12,917 nt of DNA from Candidatus Hydrothermota bacterium (GTDB lineage Bacteria; Hydrothermota; Hydrothermia; UBA1063), in assembly GCA_003644895.1 (NCBI GenBank), contig QNDO01000021.1, forward strand, positions 1-12,917, given 5' to 3'. Of the stretch, positions 1 to 7,123 are shown piece after piece (positions within the stretch are counted from its first letter, which is position 1; each line of letters opens with the position of its first letter). Both the position numbers and the translations under genes were made by a program. Under the pieces are notes generated by a model. The model was given only the letters and a program-made list of their open reading frames with translations. It had not been told where the DNA came from and did no database searches.

Positions 1-444
1 AATTACTCTTCACAGGGTGCTGTTTACGGAGCGCAGGTAAGAGGGGGGATTGCTGCCTCTGAAGTGGTTTTGAGTACCGAACCGGTAATTTTCCCCTATA
101 TTGAGCAGAGTGACATGCTTCTTTCACTCTCTCAAGAGGCCTTTGATTACTATTTAGCCGGTGCCAAGAGAGGAAGTATTATAATAATAGACTCAGGTCT
201 TATAACAGTTGATGATAATGTACGCGAAAAATTCAAAGTGTATGAAAAACCATTCACCAGGTTGTCCATTAAAAATTTCAAAACACATACACTTGCGAAT
301 ATGATAGCTTTCGGCTTTGTTGCACATTTCCTCAAAGAATTTATAAGCGAAAGATCTGCTTTGGAGGCCATCGAAAGAAGTGTAAGTAAAAAGTTTCAGA
401 AATTGGATAAAGAAGCATTCAGATTGGGGTTATCTCTACATTGA
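1..444 (+). CDS. korC: 2-oxoacid:acceptor (ferredoxin) oxidoreductase gamma subunit, 3' part
   Basis: Open in frame from the first base; the 5' end lies outside the window and the last 147 residues are present. The visible part matches the gamma subunit of the pyruvate/2-oxoglutarate:ferredoxin oxidoreductase family: an ARGG-like QVRGG segment near residue 13, a run leading to 'IFPYIEQSDML', then 'GSIIIIDSGL', and later the helical 'HTLANMIAFGFVA' segment. The gamma domain normally sits in a complex with alpha and TPP-binding beta subunits and takes part in CoA-dependent oxidative decarboxylation of a 2-oxoacid with ferredoxin reduction, in the cytoplasm. Which 2-oxoacid is used cannot be told from this fragment; 2-oxoglutarate and a branched-chain acid are both possible. 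It is probably the last gene of an operon coming from the left, and it ends one base from a convergent gene. Confidence 0.85.
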   Translation, partial: NYSSQGAVYGAQVRGGIAASEVVLSTEPVIFPYIEQSDMLLSLSQEAFDYYLAGAKRGSIIIIDSGLITVDDNVREKFKVYEKPFTRLSIKNFKTHTLANMIAFGFVAHFLKEFISERSALEAIERSVSKKFQKLDKEAFRLGLSLH

Positions 445-445
445 T

Positions 446-2950
446 TCATAGTCCAAAATATACATAACTACCGAGTAATTCGGGGCTGTCTATATCAAAC
501 AGATGTACTAATTTCCTTAATGTCGAGGAAAGCGCCATGAAAGGTCTTTTACCCTGAGACAGTTCGGTGTAGAATTCCTCCATTATAAGCATGGCTTCTT
601 TATCTCCAAGTTCTGTACGTGTTATTAATATTCCTGATACACCCCTTTCAAAGAGAGTATTTAGGACAGAATAAATAGATTCCTCTTCAGGGAAGAATGC
701 CTTCCACAAAGAGCATGAACTTATTACCAGCATAGGATTTCTCGAATATTTAAGATAAAGAAGATCCTTAATGGCCAGTGGTTTAATTTTAGCACCATCT
801 CGTTTTAAGGTATAAAAAGATCTCAGAGGATCATCTTCCACTGCGACAGAATGGGTAGCCAGGTGAATTACATCAAAATGAGGAACTAAACTGAAGAATC
901 TTTCACTTTCTTCATTAATGAGTATAGTGCTTCTAACAAAAAAACGAGATGCTTTTTCAATTTCCCATCTGGCAAATGGAAAATGTCTCTTTTCAACCTC
1001 TGTGATGGCCAGTCCAAGGAATGTATCATAATTTTTTTTGAAATATCCCGAAGCCAGTATTCTGTATGCAGGGAGAATGGATATATTGTATTTCTCAAAA
1101 AGGAAGCCTTCTCCATCATGTAGTATGTTAAAGGGAATATGTATCATCCTGCCATAAGGAATAATAACGAGGTTGTTAGAGAGAAGGTATCTTTGTATAG
1201 GGTGTATCAACGTAGAATATAGATTTTCCAGAATTTCTTTGTCCGCAAAGGACTTAGCACGAGTTTTAAGCCGCTTTAAAATTTTAGAAAACCCCTGTGC
1301 CTCCACTGTGATCGTCTTTTCCCCATTCCTGAGAAAGATATAAACTTCATCACCGGAATAAAAATACTCAATTAAGTTAAAGTTAAAAGGTAGCTTTATT
1401 CTGTGGAATGTAGGTGATCTTTTTTCAAACACATTTGAAGTCAACCTCCTCAGCATGAAAAGAGCAGTTTTTTCTTCATTATTCTTTAAGTGCACCTGTA
1501 TGGCAATATTTTGAAGTAAAGTTGCCAATTGTGAGATTTTTTCTTCATTGTATAATTTTGGTATCAATTGGTAAAAGATATCTTTGTACTTCTTTAAAAG
1601 AAGAAAAGCATCTTTAAAACGATTTTCAGTGATCAGCCGTTTTAAATATTGATGAAACAAGGATCCCCTGATGTAGGAAGAAGAATCTTTATCCTCAATG
1701 ACTTTCTGTACCTTCTCAGAATGAGCATCTATTTCATCAAAATATAGATTGTAGCTGAGCTCCAAAAAATTTACATCCACTTTTAAAGTTCCACGTCTAC
1801 ATAATTTTCTGATTTTTTGCAGCGTGGTGCTGGCTTCTCTTTTTTTACCCTCTTCAAGGAGAAGTTGGTAGTAAATTAATAAGGGCTCTGTTCCTCCCCA
1901 TAGGAAATAATCTTTCTGGGATTTAAGTGCGAGTTCTGCCCAGTGAAGTCCCTCCTGCCTCTTACCCTTGATATAAGAAATTAATGCAAGATAAGGGTAT
2001 AGGAAAGACCGCAGTCGGAATCCTATCCCCGATCTTAGTGCTTTTTTGAGATTTAATTCTGCAATGTTAAATTTCCCTTCGATGAATGACTTAATGCCAC
2101 CGGCGACTCTAATAAAAGGAATTACAGCTTTGGGATGGATATCTAATTGCGCACATATTTTAATGATTTCATGGAGCTGTTTGTCTATAAGCTCTGTTTT
2201 ACGAAGTTTAATAGGGATCCGTATTTTCCAGAATAAAGAAATTATGGCATGACAATATTTTTCAGCAAGCAGAAAGTCTTCCGCAGAGAGATCATAATAG
2301 AATTCAGCAAGTTTATAATTTTTAATTCCAAAATTAGCATGTGCTAAAAAGCGGTATAAAAAACCTGAAAGAATTTTTTGATATTCAATGTTGGACCCAA
2401 ACACTTTTTCTTTAACTTCATTTTCTCTTTCCAATAATTTTTCGAAATGGCCAACTGCGAGAAGGTGTTGTAATTCAAAAAGATCCAAGAAAGTATTTTT
2501 ATCCTTTGCCCACTTGCTTCCTGCAAGGAATTCCTCAAAAATTCCAATTGCCCTATTATAAAGTCTAAATTTTCTTCTAGTGAGTGCTTGATGTATAAAT
2601 CTAAAATAGATTGCCATGACAAGACGTTCTGGCAGTTCTTGTTCATGGCTTGCTGTGAGATTAAATAATTTTTTTAAAAGTTCCCAGTTTTTAAGAGGGT
2701 CTTCCGATCTGATGCAGATCTCCTTCGCATATAGTGCAAGAATTTTAAAAACAGGTTTTGGGGTAATTTTATAAGCTTTCTCACACAATATTTCTATAGA
2801 TTTGACTTCTTTTAAAGTATAGGTTGTATAAAGTCCTTCTCCCCGATATAAAATATGTACAGCTTTCTGTATCAATTCGTCTATACCACTGGCATCAAGA
2901 ATTTCAGAGAAAAGTATCAGCACATCATTTTTATCTGTACTTCTTACCAT
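446..2950 (-). CDS. TPR-repeat protein with C-terminal CHAT (caspase-like) protease domain
   Basis: 834 residues. The N-terminal two thirds (about 1-540) is helical, with loosely TPR-like repeats (for example around 'FIEGKFNIAELNLKKAL' and 'YIKGKRQEGLHWAELAL'). The C-terminal third is a CHAT domain: 'HLATHS' places the catalytic His at residue 700, 'MLVISSCSL' places the catalytic Cys at 746, and 'RGVSGILITRTELGDKEAM' follows as expected of the fold. Both catalytic residues are intact, so an active cysteine protease is likely; its substrate is unknown. There is no signal peptide or membrane segment, so it should be cytoplasmic. The ATG lies 13 nt after the purA stop with no clear Shine-Dalgarno, which suggests translation by read-on from purA. 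TPR-CHAT proteins act in several defence and cell-death systems, but no cognate partner gene lies beside it. Confidence 0.85.
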   Translation of the reverse strand: MVRSTDKNDVLILFSEILDASGIDELIQKAVHILYRGEGLYTTYTLKEVKSIEILCEKAYKITPKPVFKILALYAKEICIRSEDPLKNWELLKKLFNLTASHEQELPERLVMAIYFRFIHQALTRRKFRLYNRAIGIFEEFLAGSKWAKDKNTFLDLFELQHLLAVGHFEKLLERENEVKEKVFGSNIEYQKILSGFLYRFLAHANFGIKNYKLAEFYYDLSAEDFLLAEKYCHAIISLFWKIRIPIKLRKTELIDKQLHEIIKICAQLDIHPKAVIPFIRVAGGIKSFIEGKFNIAELNLKKALRSGIGFRLRSFLYPYLALISYIKGKRQEGLHWAELALKSQKDYFLWGGTEPLLIYYQLLLEEGKKREASTTLQKIRKLCRRGTLKVDVNFLELSYNLYFDEIDAHSEKVQKVIEDKDSSSYIRGSLFHQYLKRLITENRFKDAFLLLKKYKDIFYQLIPKLYNEEKISQLATLLQNIAIQVHLKNNEEKTALFMLRRLTSNVFEKRSPTFHRIKLPFNFNLIEYFYSGDEVYIFLRNGEKTITVEAQGFSKILKRLKTRAKSFADKEILENLYSTLIHPIQRYLLSNNLVIIPYGRMIHIPFNILHDGEGFLFEKYNISILPAYRILASGYFKKNYDTFLGLAITEVEKRHFPFARWEIEKASRFFVRSTILINEESERFFSLVPHFDVIHLATHSVAVEDDPLRSFYTLKRDGAKIKPLAIKDLLYLKYSRNPMLVISSCSLWKAFFPEEESIYSVLNTLFERGVSGILITRTELGDKEAMLIMEEFYTELSQGKRPFMALSSTLRKLVHLFDIDSPELLGSYVYFGL

Positions 2951-2963
2951 TTAATTATGTTCT

Positions 2964-4229
2964 TTAACGAACTATGAGCTGATCCCTTCTGGGGCCCACC
3001 GAGATATATTTTACAGGAATTTTGAGTTCTTCCTCAATAAAATTTACATATTTTTTTGCATTTTCAGGAAGCTCCTGAAAGCTCCGCTCGTTTCCTTCCA
3101 GTTCAAAACCCTCCATTTCTATATAATGAGGTTCTAAACGTTCATAATCAAGAATACTGGTGGGTGGAAATCTCAATTTTTTACCGTCCAATTTATAATG
3201 AACAGCTACCTTTATTTTTTCCAGCCCGCTTAGCACATCCAGTTTTGTCATAACCAAATCTGTTACACCATTGACAAAGGCAGAATATCGTAACACTGGT
3301 AAGTCCAGCCATCCACATCTTCTGGGACGACCGGTGGTGGCTCCATATTCATTTCCTTTTTCTCTTATGTATTTCCCTTCTTCTCCTGTAAGTTCCGTTG
3401 GAAATGGGCCTTTACCAACCCTTGTGGTGTATGCCTTAAACACTCCGTAGATTCTCCCTATACAAGTGGGTGGAATTCCTGATCCTACTGGTGCACCTGA
3501 ACTAATGGTATGGGAAGATGTTACAAAGGGATAAGTTCCGAAAAAGATGTCCAGCATTGTTCCCTGTGCGCCCTCGAATAGTATCTTTTTATTTTCTTCC
3601 AAATATGAGTGGAATAATGCCACTGTGTCCGCCACATAAGGTCTAATTTGCCCAAAAAAGATGAGCAATTCATCTCTCATTACTTTCCAATCAAATGGAA
3701 CATGCCCATATCTTGCGCCTATAATTTGATTGTTAAATTCCGCGGCAGTTTTAAGGCGATCAGATAACCAGTTTACATCTTTGAGGTCTGATAATCGAAT
3801 ACCCATCCTCATATAGAGATCTCTATATGCATAAGCAATGCCTTTTCGGGTACTACCTACCCCCTTTTTGGAACTTTCTTCCAGGAAATCCTCCTCTTTG
3901 TGATAAGGAAGCACAATATTTGCTCTTTCATCGATAAAAAATCTACCTTCTAAAGGCCCCAGCTCTTTTTCTATAAAGGAAATTTCCTCTAGCAGTATAT
4001 CCGGGTCAATAAGCACTCCTGCACCTATAATGCCAATTTTATCTTTTCTGATGAGTCCTGATGGGAGAAGATGGAAGATATATTTTTTATCCTGAACTAT
4101 TACCGTGTGCCCTGCATTGGCACCCCCCTGAAATCTCACAATAACATCATAATTCTCAGAGATATAATCTACGAATCTCCCTTTAGCTTCGTCTCCCCAC
4201 TGTAAACCGATTACAATATCAGCTCCCAT
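2964..4229 (-). CDS. purA: Adenylosuccinate synthetase
   Basis: 421 residues, close to the usual length of about 430. It joins IMP and aspartate using GTP, the first committed step from IMP to AMP. Seen: the GTP/IMP loop 'GLQWGDEAKGR' with Asp13; 'NAGHT' with His41; 'GSTRKG' and Arg141 for IMP; 'FEGAQGTMLD' (219-228); 'GATTGRPRRCGWLD' (296-309); the guanine motif 'TKLD' (328-331); and 'SVGPRRDQ' near the C-terminus. Oddities: the usual GDEGKGK reads GDEAKGR, the usual GIGPxYxDK reads GIAYAYRDL, and the usual LDIDHGTYP reads LDIFFGTYP. The catalytic Asp, His and the IMP-contact positions remain, so it is most likely active but divergent. The ATG shares one base with the stop of the upstream AhpD-like gene (TAATG), so the two are probably translationally coupled. 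Confidence 0.95.
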   Translation of the reverse strand: MGADIVIGLQWGDEAKGRFVDYISENYDVIVRFQGGANAGHTVIVQDKKYIFHLLPSGLIRKDKIGIIGAGVLIDPDILLEEISFIEKELGPLEGRFFIDERANIVLPYHKEEDFLEESSKKGVGSTRKGIAYAYRDLYMRMGIRLSDLKDVNWLSDRLKTAAEFNNQIIGARYGHVPFDWKVMRDELLIFFGQIRPYVADTVALFHSYLEENKKILFEGAQGTMLDIFFGTYPFVTSSHTISSGAPVGSGIPPTCIGRIYGVFKAYTTRVGKGPFPTELTGEEGKYIREKGNEYGATTGRPRRCGWLDLPVLRYSAFVNGVTDLVMTKLDVLSGLEKIKVAVHYKLDGKKLRFPPTSILDYERLEPHYIEMEGFELEGNERSFQELPENAKKYVNFIEEELKIPVKYISVGPRRDQLIVR

Positions 4230-4582
4230 TAGTCTTCACCACTATACAATTCCAGTGCTTCTACTACATATGCAGTATATTCGTACACGATGCCACCCCC
4301 AAGGGCACAGGCAAGGTTGGTGGCTTCGATAATTTCTTCAGGAGTAGCACCACTTTTGAGCGCTAGTTTTACGTGTTTAAAAATGCAGGGAATGCACAGT
4401 TTATTGAGGACCACGGCGAGAGTGATCAATTCTCTCTCTTTTGCTGTTAAGTATCGGGCATTATTGGCTTCTCTCCAAGCATCCAGAAATTTTTTTGCGA
4501 AAGCGCCGCTTTTTTTTCTGAATTTTACAAGGGCTTTATTAATTTTTTTTTCTTCCTGGATTGGGTCTTTATGCTGTTCCAA
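4229..4582 (-). CDS. AhpD-like / carboxymuconolactone decarboxylase family protein
   Basis: 117 residues, a small all-helical single-domain protein. It carries the full AhpD redox signature with exact spacing: Glu51, then 11 residues, Cys63-x2-Cys66, then three residues, His70 ('CIPCIFKH'). It also shows the family tail 'GATPEEIIEATNLACALGGG'. AhpD-type proteins use the CxxC pair for thiol-disulfide exchange, for instance as a disulfide reductase adaptor in alkylhydroperoxide reduction; true gamma-carboxymuconolactone decarboxylases lack the Cys pair. The start is a TTG inside the end of hdrB (14-nt overlap), with GAAGG about 9 nt upstream; no in-frame ATG precedes the conserved core. Its place after hdrCB suggests a redox partner of that complex, but this is inference. 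Confidence 0.82.
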   Translation of the reverse strand: MEQHKDPIQEEKKINKALVKFRKKSGAFAKKFLDAWREANNARYLTAKERELITLAVVLNKLCIPCIFKHVKLALKSGATPEEIIEATNLACALGGGIVYEYTAYVVEALELYSGED

Positions 4583-5456
4583 TTCCTGTTACCTTCTCCA
4601 GCATCCTTTTGGCCTTTATTCTGTTCATCTTGTATCCCAGCTCTTCAGGTTCAAACCCCATTGCCAGGCCCAGAAGCTGAGGATAGTATATAACCGGTAT
4701 GTTATATTCCGTTTCAAACATTTTCTCTATCTTTTTCTGTGAGCCCTCGTACATTACACTGCAGAATGGACAGATGGAGATCATTGCATCAGCCTCAACC
4801 TCTTTAATATTGTCTAGTTTGTCTTTTGTCATTTTAAGTGCATCTTCTTCTTTTATACCCAGTATGCCTCCACCACAACATTTATCTCTTTCTTTATACC
4901 AGATGGATTTAGCGCCTGTAATGTTAACTAATTCATCCAGGCTTTTAGGATTTTCAGGGTCATCAAATTCCTGATAAACCTCAGATGGCCTCAAGAAGTG
5001 ACAGCCATAATGAACAGCAATATTAAGTCCCTCTAATGGTCTTACAATATGTTCCTTGAGCTTATCAATTCCATAATCTTCGTACAGTATCCTTGCAAAG
5101 TGCCTCACCTCGACAGTTCCTCTGTACTCCTTCCCTATCTTTCTGAGCTTTTCATTTATTTTTTGTCTTAACTCTGGGTCTTTTTTCAATTCTTCATTTG
5201 CCTCAACCAGTGTTACGGTACAGGCATTGCAAAGTGTAGCAATATTGAGTCCCTTTTCTTCGGCTATAGCAAGATTTCGAGCACTTATCAATAGATATGC
5301 TTCATGGCTCACCGATTTAACAGGGAATCCGCAACAGGAAAATTCGGGAACGTCAACGAATTCAATGCCTAGTTTTTTTGCAACCTTTCTGGCAGCAAGT
5401 TCATAATTTTGAGCCCTAACAGGGATAGTACATCCCAGGAAAAGTGCGTATTTCAT
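4569..5456 (-). CDS. hdrB: Heterodisulfide reductase subunit B-like protein (two CCG domains)
   Basis: 295 residues, normal for HdrB. Two cysteine-rich CCG domains are complete: Cys9, Cys41-Cys42 and Cys76-x2-Cys79 in the first, and Cys152, Cys193-Cys194 and Cys229-x2-Cys232 in the second. In methanogen HdrB these ten cysteines hold two noncubane [4Fe-4S] clusters that split the CoM-S-S-CoB disulfide. Bacteria without those coenzymes use HdrB-like proteins in other electron-transfer complexes, so the substrate here is open. The ATG overlaps the hdrC stop (ATGA) and has a very strong GGAGGGGG ribosome site, so HdrC and HdrB should be made as a pair. No HdrA (flavin electron-bifurcating subunit), hydrogenase or Flox gene lies in the window; any such partner must be elsewhere. 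Related CCG proteins include the thiol:fumarate reductase B subunit. Confidence 0.9.
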   Translation of the reverse strand: MKYALFLGCTIPVRAQNYELAARKVAKKLGIEFVDVPEFSCCGFPVKSVSHEAYLLISARNLAIAEEKGLNIATLCNACTVTLVEANEELKKDPELRQKINEKLRKIGKEYRGTVEVRHFARILYEDYGIDKLKEHIVRPLEGLNIAVHYGCHFLRPSEVYQEFDDPENPKSLDELVNITGAKSIWYKERDKCCGGGILGIKEEDALKMTKDKLDNIKEVEADAMISICPFCSVMYEGSQKKIEKMFETEYNIPVIYYPQLLGLAMGFEPEELGYKMNRIKAKRMLEKVTGIGTA

Positions 5457-5959
5457 TGTTCCCCCTCCACAAATTTAGCTACACCTGTTTCCTCAAATAT
5501 TTTCTGGATTTCTTCCGGCATGTGTTTTATCTCGGGCAAGCCATTTTTAACGCGTTTTTTGTTGTCAAATTCAGTAACTTCGTACAGCCTTCCAAATTTA
5601 TGGAGGAAATCAATTTGAGCTACGAAAGAGGGATGTATGAATCCTTCTTTCACTGCTATATTTCTCAAAGCCCCCATAAGATCTGTTATTCGCACATCTT
5701 GAGGACATCTTTCTTGGCAGATATAGCAACCTGCACATAACCATATGAACTCATTCTCCAGCACCTCTTTTTTCATTCCCAGAATAGCCATCCTAATAAT
5801 CTTTCTTGGGTTAAATTTTTCATCTACTTCTCTCACAGGACAGGAGGCAGTACAGGTACCACATGCAAAACATTTAAGCAGGCCCTCTCCGCCAGGTTCT
5901 TTTAGTATTTGATATTTAAAGTTTTTATCCAGTTCTGATATTTTGATAACCTGTTCCAT
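5453..5959 (-). CDS. hdrC: Heterodisulfide reductase subunit C-like 2x[4Fe-4S] protein
   Basis: 168 residues, typical of HdrC. Two ferredoxin motifs bind cubane clusters: Cys30-x2-Cys33-x2-Cys36-x3-Cys40-Pro and Cys75-x2-Cys78-x2-Cys81-x3-Cys85-Pro. The family segments 'FNPRKIIRMAILG' between the motifs and 'DLMGALRN' after the second are present. HdrC relays electrons to the CCG subunit HdrB. There is no membrane segment, so this is the soluble type, not an HdrE or DsrM-coupled form. It is the first gene of a five-gene minus-strand operon, with a good promoter 20-50 bp upstream and the ribosome site AGGGGG five bases before the ATG. The C-terminal part (about 115-168) carries no recognised motif. 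Confidence 0.9.
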   Translation of the reverse strand: MEQVIKISELDKNFKYQILKEPGGEGLLKCFACGTCTASCPVREVDEKFNPRKIIRMAILGMKKEVLENEFIWLCAGCYICQERCPQDVRITDLMGALRNIAVKEGFIHPSFVAQIDFLHKFGRLYEVTEFDNKKRVKNGLPEIKHMPEEIQKIFEETGVAKFVEGEQ

Positions 5960-5963
5960 GCTA

Positions 5964-5969
5964 CCCCCT
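5964..5969 (-). promoter_or_regulatory. Ribosome binding site of hdrC
   Basis: AGGGGG on the minus strand, followed by TAGC and then the ATG at 5959. It fixes the hdrC start and is one of the strongest such sites in the window. Confidence 0.65.
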
Positions 5970-5979
5970 AATTGTTTAT

Positions 5980-6008
5980 ATTCTACTATATAATCAAAAA
6001 CATTTCAA
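5980..6008 (-). promoter_or_regulatory. Sigma-70-type promoter of the hdrCB-AhpD-purA-CHAT operon
   Basis: On the minus strand, a -35 box TTGAAA (6003-6008) and a -10 box TAGAAT (5980-5985) are separated by exactly 17 bp. Expected transcription start is near 5973, leaving a leader of about 14 nt that holds the hdrC ribosome site. The -35 box overlaps the queA stop codon (6005-6007), so the promoter begins inside the preceding gene. Each hexamer differs from consensus at one position. No operator-like repeat was seen around it. Confidence 0.6.
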
Positions 6009-7027
6009 GGTATAATTAACATAGCGTCGCCATAACTGAAAAATCTGTATTTCAATGCTACAGCTTCTTTATAAGCTTTCATAATATTTTCGCGCCCTGC
6101 CAGGGCAGATACCATAAGAAGAGGAGTGGATTTTGGCAGGTGAAAATTTGTAACCATTCCATCCACAACTTTAAAGCTGTAACCAGGATAGATGAAAAGT
6201 GATGTCCAGCCTTTGCTTCTGGTATTATCATAGCTCCAGCTTTCGAGAGCTCTAACCGTGGTGGTTCCACAAGCTATGAGACGCCCTTTGCTCTGTTTTA
6301 TTTTCACTATGTTTTCTAGAACCTTCTCCGGAATTTCGTAATATTCTGCGTCCATTTTATGCTGAGTAATATCTTTAGTTTTTATTGGTTTGAAGGTTCC
6401 GGTACCTACGTGGAGAAGAATATACTCGATTAACACTCCCTTTTGTTTTAATTGAGTGAGGATTTCTTGTGTAAAATGTAAACCTGCGGTTGGTGCCGCA
6501 ATGGATCCTGGGATTTCGGCGAAAACGGTTTGGTACCATTCTTCATCTTCTCCACGAGGTTCTCTTTTGATATAGGGCGGGAGAGGTACTTTCCCATATT
6601 TATCAAGAAGGGTATATATTTCCGGTCCATGCTTTATCTCCACTATTCTTTTCCCTTCTGTAATTTCCTTTATCTCCAGCAAGATGTCTTTTCCAATCCT
6701 TATTTTTACACCCTGTTTGGCTCTCCTACCAGGCTTCGCTAGGGCTTCAAATCTTCTCTCTTCAAATATTTTTGTTACAAGAAATTCTAGCTTACCGCCT
6801 GTGTCATCTCTTCTCCCATATAATCTTGCTTTTATTACTTTAGTTTTGTTTAATACTAGTAAATCTCCCTCTTTAAAATATAGTATAATATCTTTGAAGA
6901 CTCGATGTTCGATGAGTCCTGTTTTTCTATGTAAAACCAACAATCTGGCCATTTCTCGCTTGGGGACTGGATATTGAGCAATAAGTTCTTCGGGCAATTC
7001 GAAATCAAAAAGATCTATTTTTAGCAT
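6005..7027 (-). CDS. queA: S-adenosylmethionine:tRNA ribosyltransferase-isomerase (queuosine synthesis)
   Basis: 340 residues, full family length. QueA moves the ribosyl group of S-adenosylmethionine onto preQ1 already in the tRNA wobble position, giving epoxyqueuosine. Family blocks appear in order: 'ELIAQYPVPKREMARLLVL' at the N-terminus, 'GDLLVLNKTKVIKARL', 'YGKVPLPPYIKR', 'IAAPTAGLHFT', 'HVGTGTFKPI', 'HKMDAEYYEIPE', 'CGTTTVRALES', 'DGMVTNFHLPKSTPLLMVSA' and 'YRFFSYGDAMLI' at the end. Nothing is missing. The ATG has no Shine-Dalgarno upstream. It starts divergently from the zinc-ribbon gene across 96 bp. No tgt or queG gene is nearby. Transcripts could run on into hdrC because the 45-bp gap shows no terminator. 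Confidence 0.97.
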   Translation of the reverse strand: MLKIDLFDFELPEELIAQYPVPKREMARLLVLHRKTGLIEHRVFKDIILYFKEGDLLVLNKTKVIKARLYGRRDDTGGKLEFLVTKIFEERRFEALAKPGRRAKQGVKIRIGKDILLEIKEITEGKRIVEIKHGPEIYTLLDKYGKVPLPPYIKREPRGEDEEWYQTVFAEIPGSIAAPTAGLHFTQEILTQLKQKGVLIEYILLHVGTGTFKPIKTKDITQHKMDAEYYEIPEKVLENIVKIKQSKGRLIACGTTTVRALESWSYDNTRSKGWTSLFIYPGYSFKVVDGMVTNFHLPKSTPLLMVSALAGRENIMKAYKEAVALKYRFFSYGDAMLIIP

Positions 7028-7086
7028 ATTATGATTTTAATGCATTAAATTTCTAGAATAAATTTTGAGTTATGTCTCAATTTCTT

Positions 7087-7115
7087 TTGACAATATATTT
7101 TGGAGAGTTTATCAT
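7087..7115 (+). promoter_or_regulatory. Strong sigma-70-type promoter for the zinc-ribbon-rnhA-rpoZ-coaBC-udg operon
   Basis: A perfect -35 box TTGACA (7087-7092) and a -10 box TATCAT (7110-7115) have a 17-bp spacer. Predicted transcription start is about 7122, two bases before the ATG at 7124, so the transcript would be leaderless or nearly so. This excludes the in-frame TTG at 7100 as the start. A short inverted repeat, TTGAG-N6-CTCAA (7065-7080), lies just upstream of the -35 box; its role is unknown. Confidence 0.6.
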
Positions 7116-7123
7116 TTATAGAT

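Noticed and set aside
470..482. Small hairpin CCGA-N5-TCGG just past the gamma-subunit stop, considered as a terminator.
   Set aside because: Only four base pairs, no T-run, and it lies within the CHAT coding region.
446..2950. Type III-E CRISPR TPR-CHAT (Csx29) effector.
   Set aside because: No gRAMP/Cas7-11 gene, no repeats and no Cas1/Cas2 in the window; the neighbours are metabolic genes.
4290..4742. 150-codon plus-strand open frame across the AhpD-like and hdrB genes.
   Set aside because: It spans the antisense of two well-supported genes, shows no motif and has no ribosome site.
7100..7123. TTG at 7100 as the start of the zinc-ribbon protein.
   Set aside because: It lies between the -35 and -10 boxes of the predicted promoter, has no ribosome site, and adds residues not needed by the family core.
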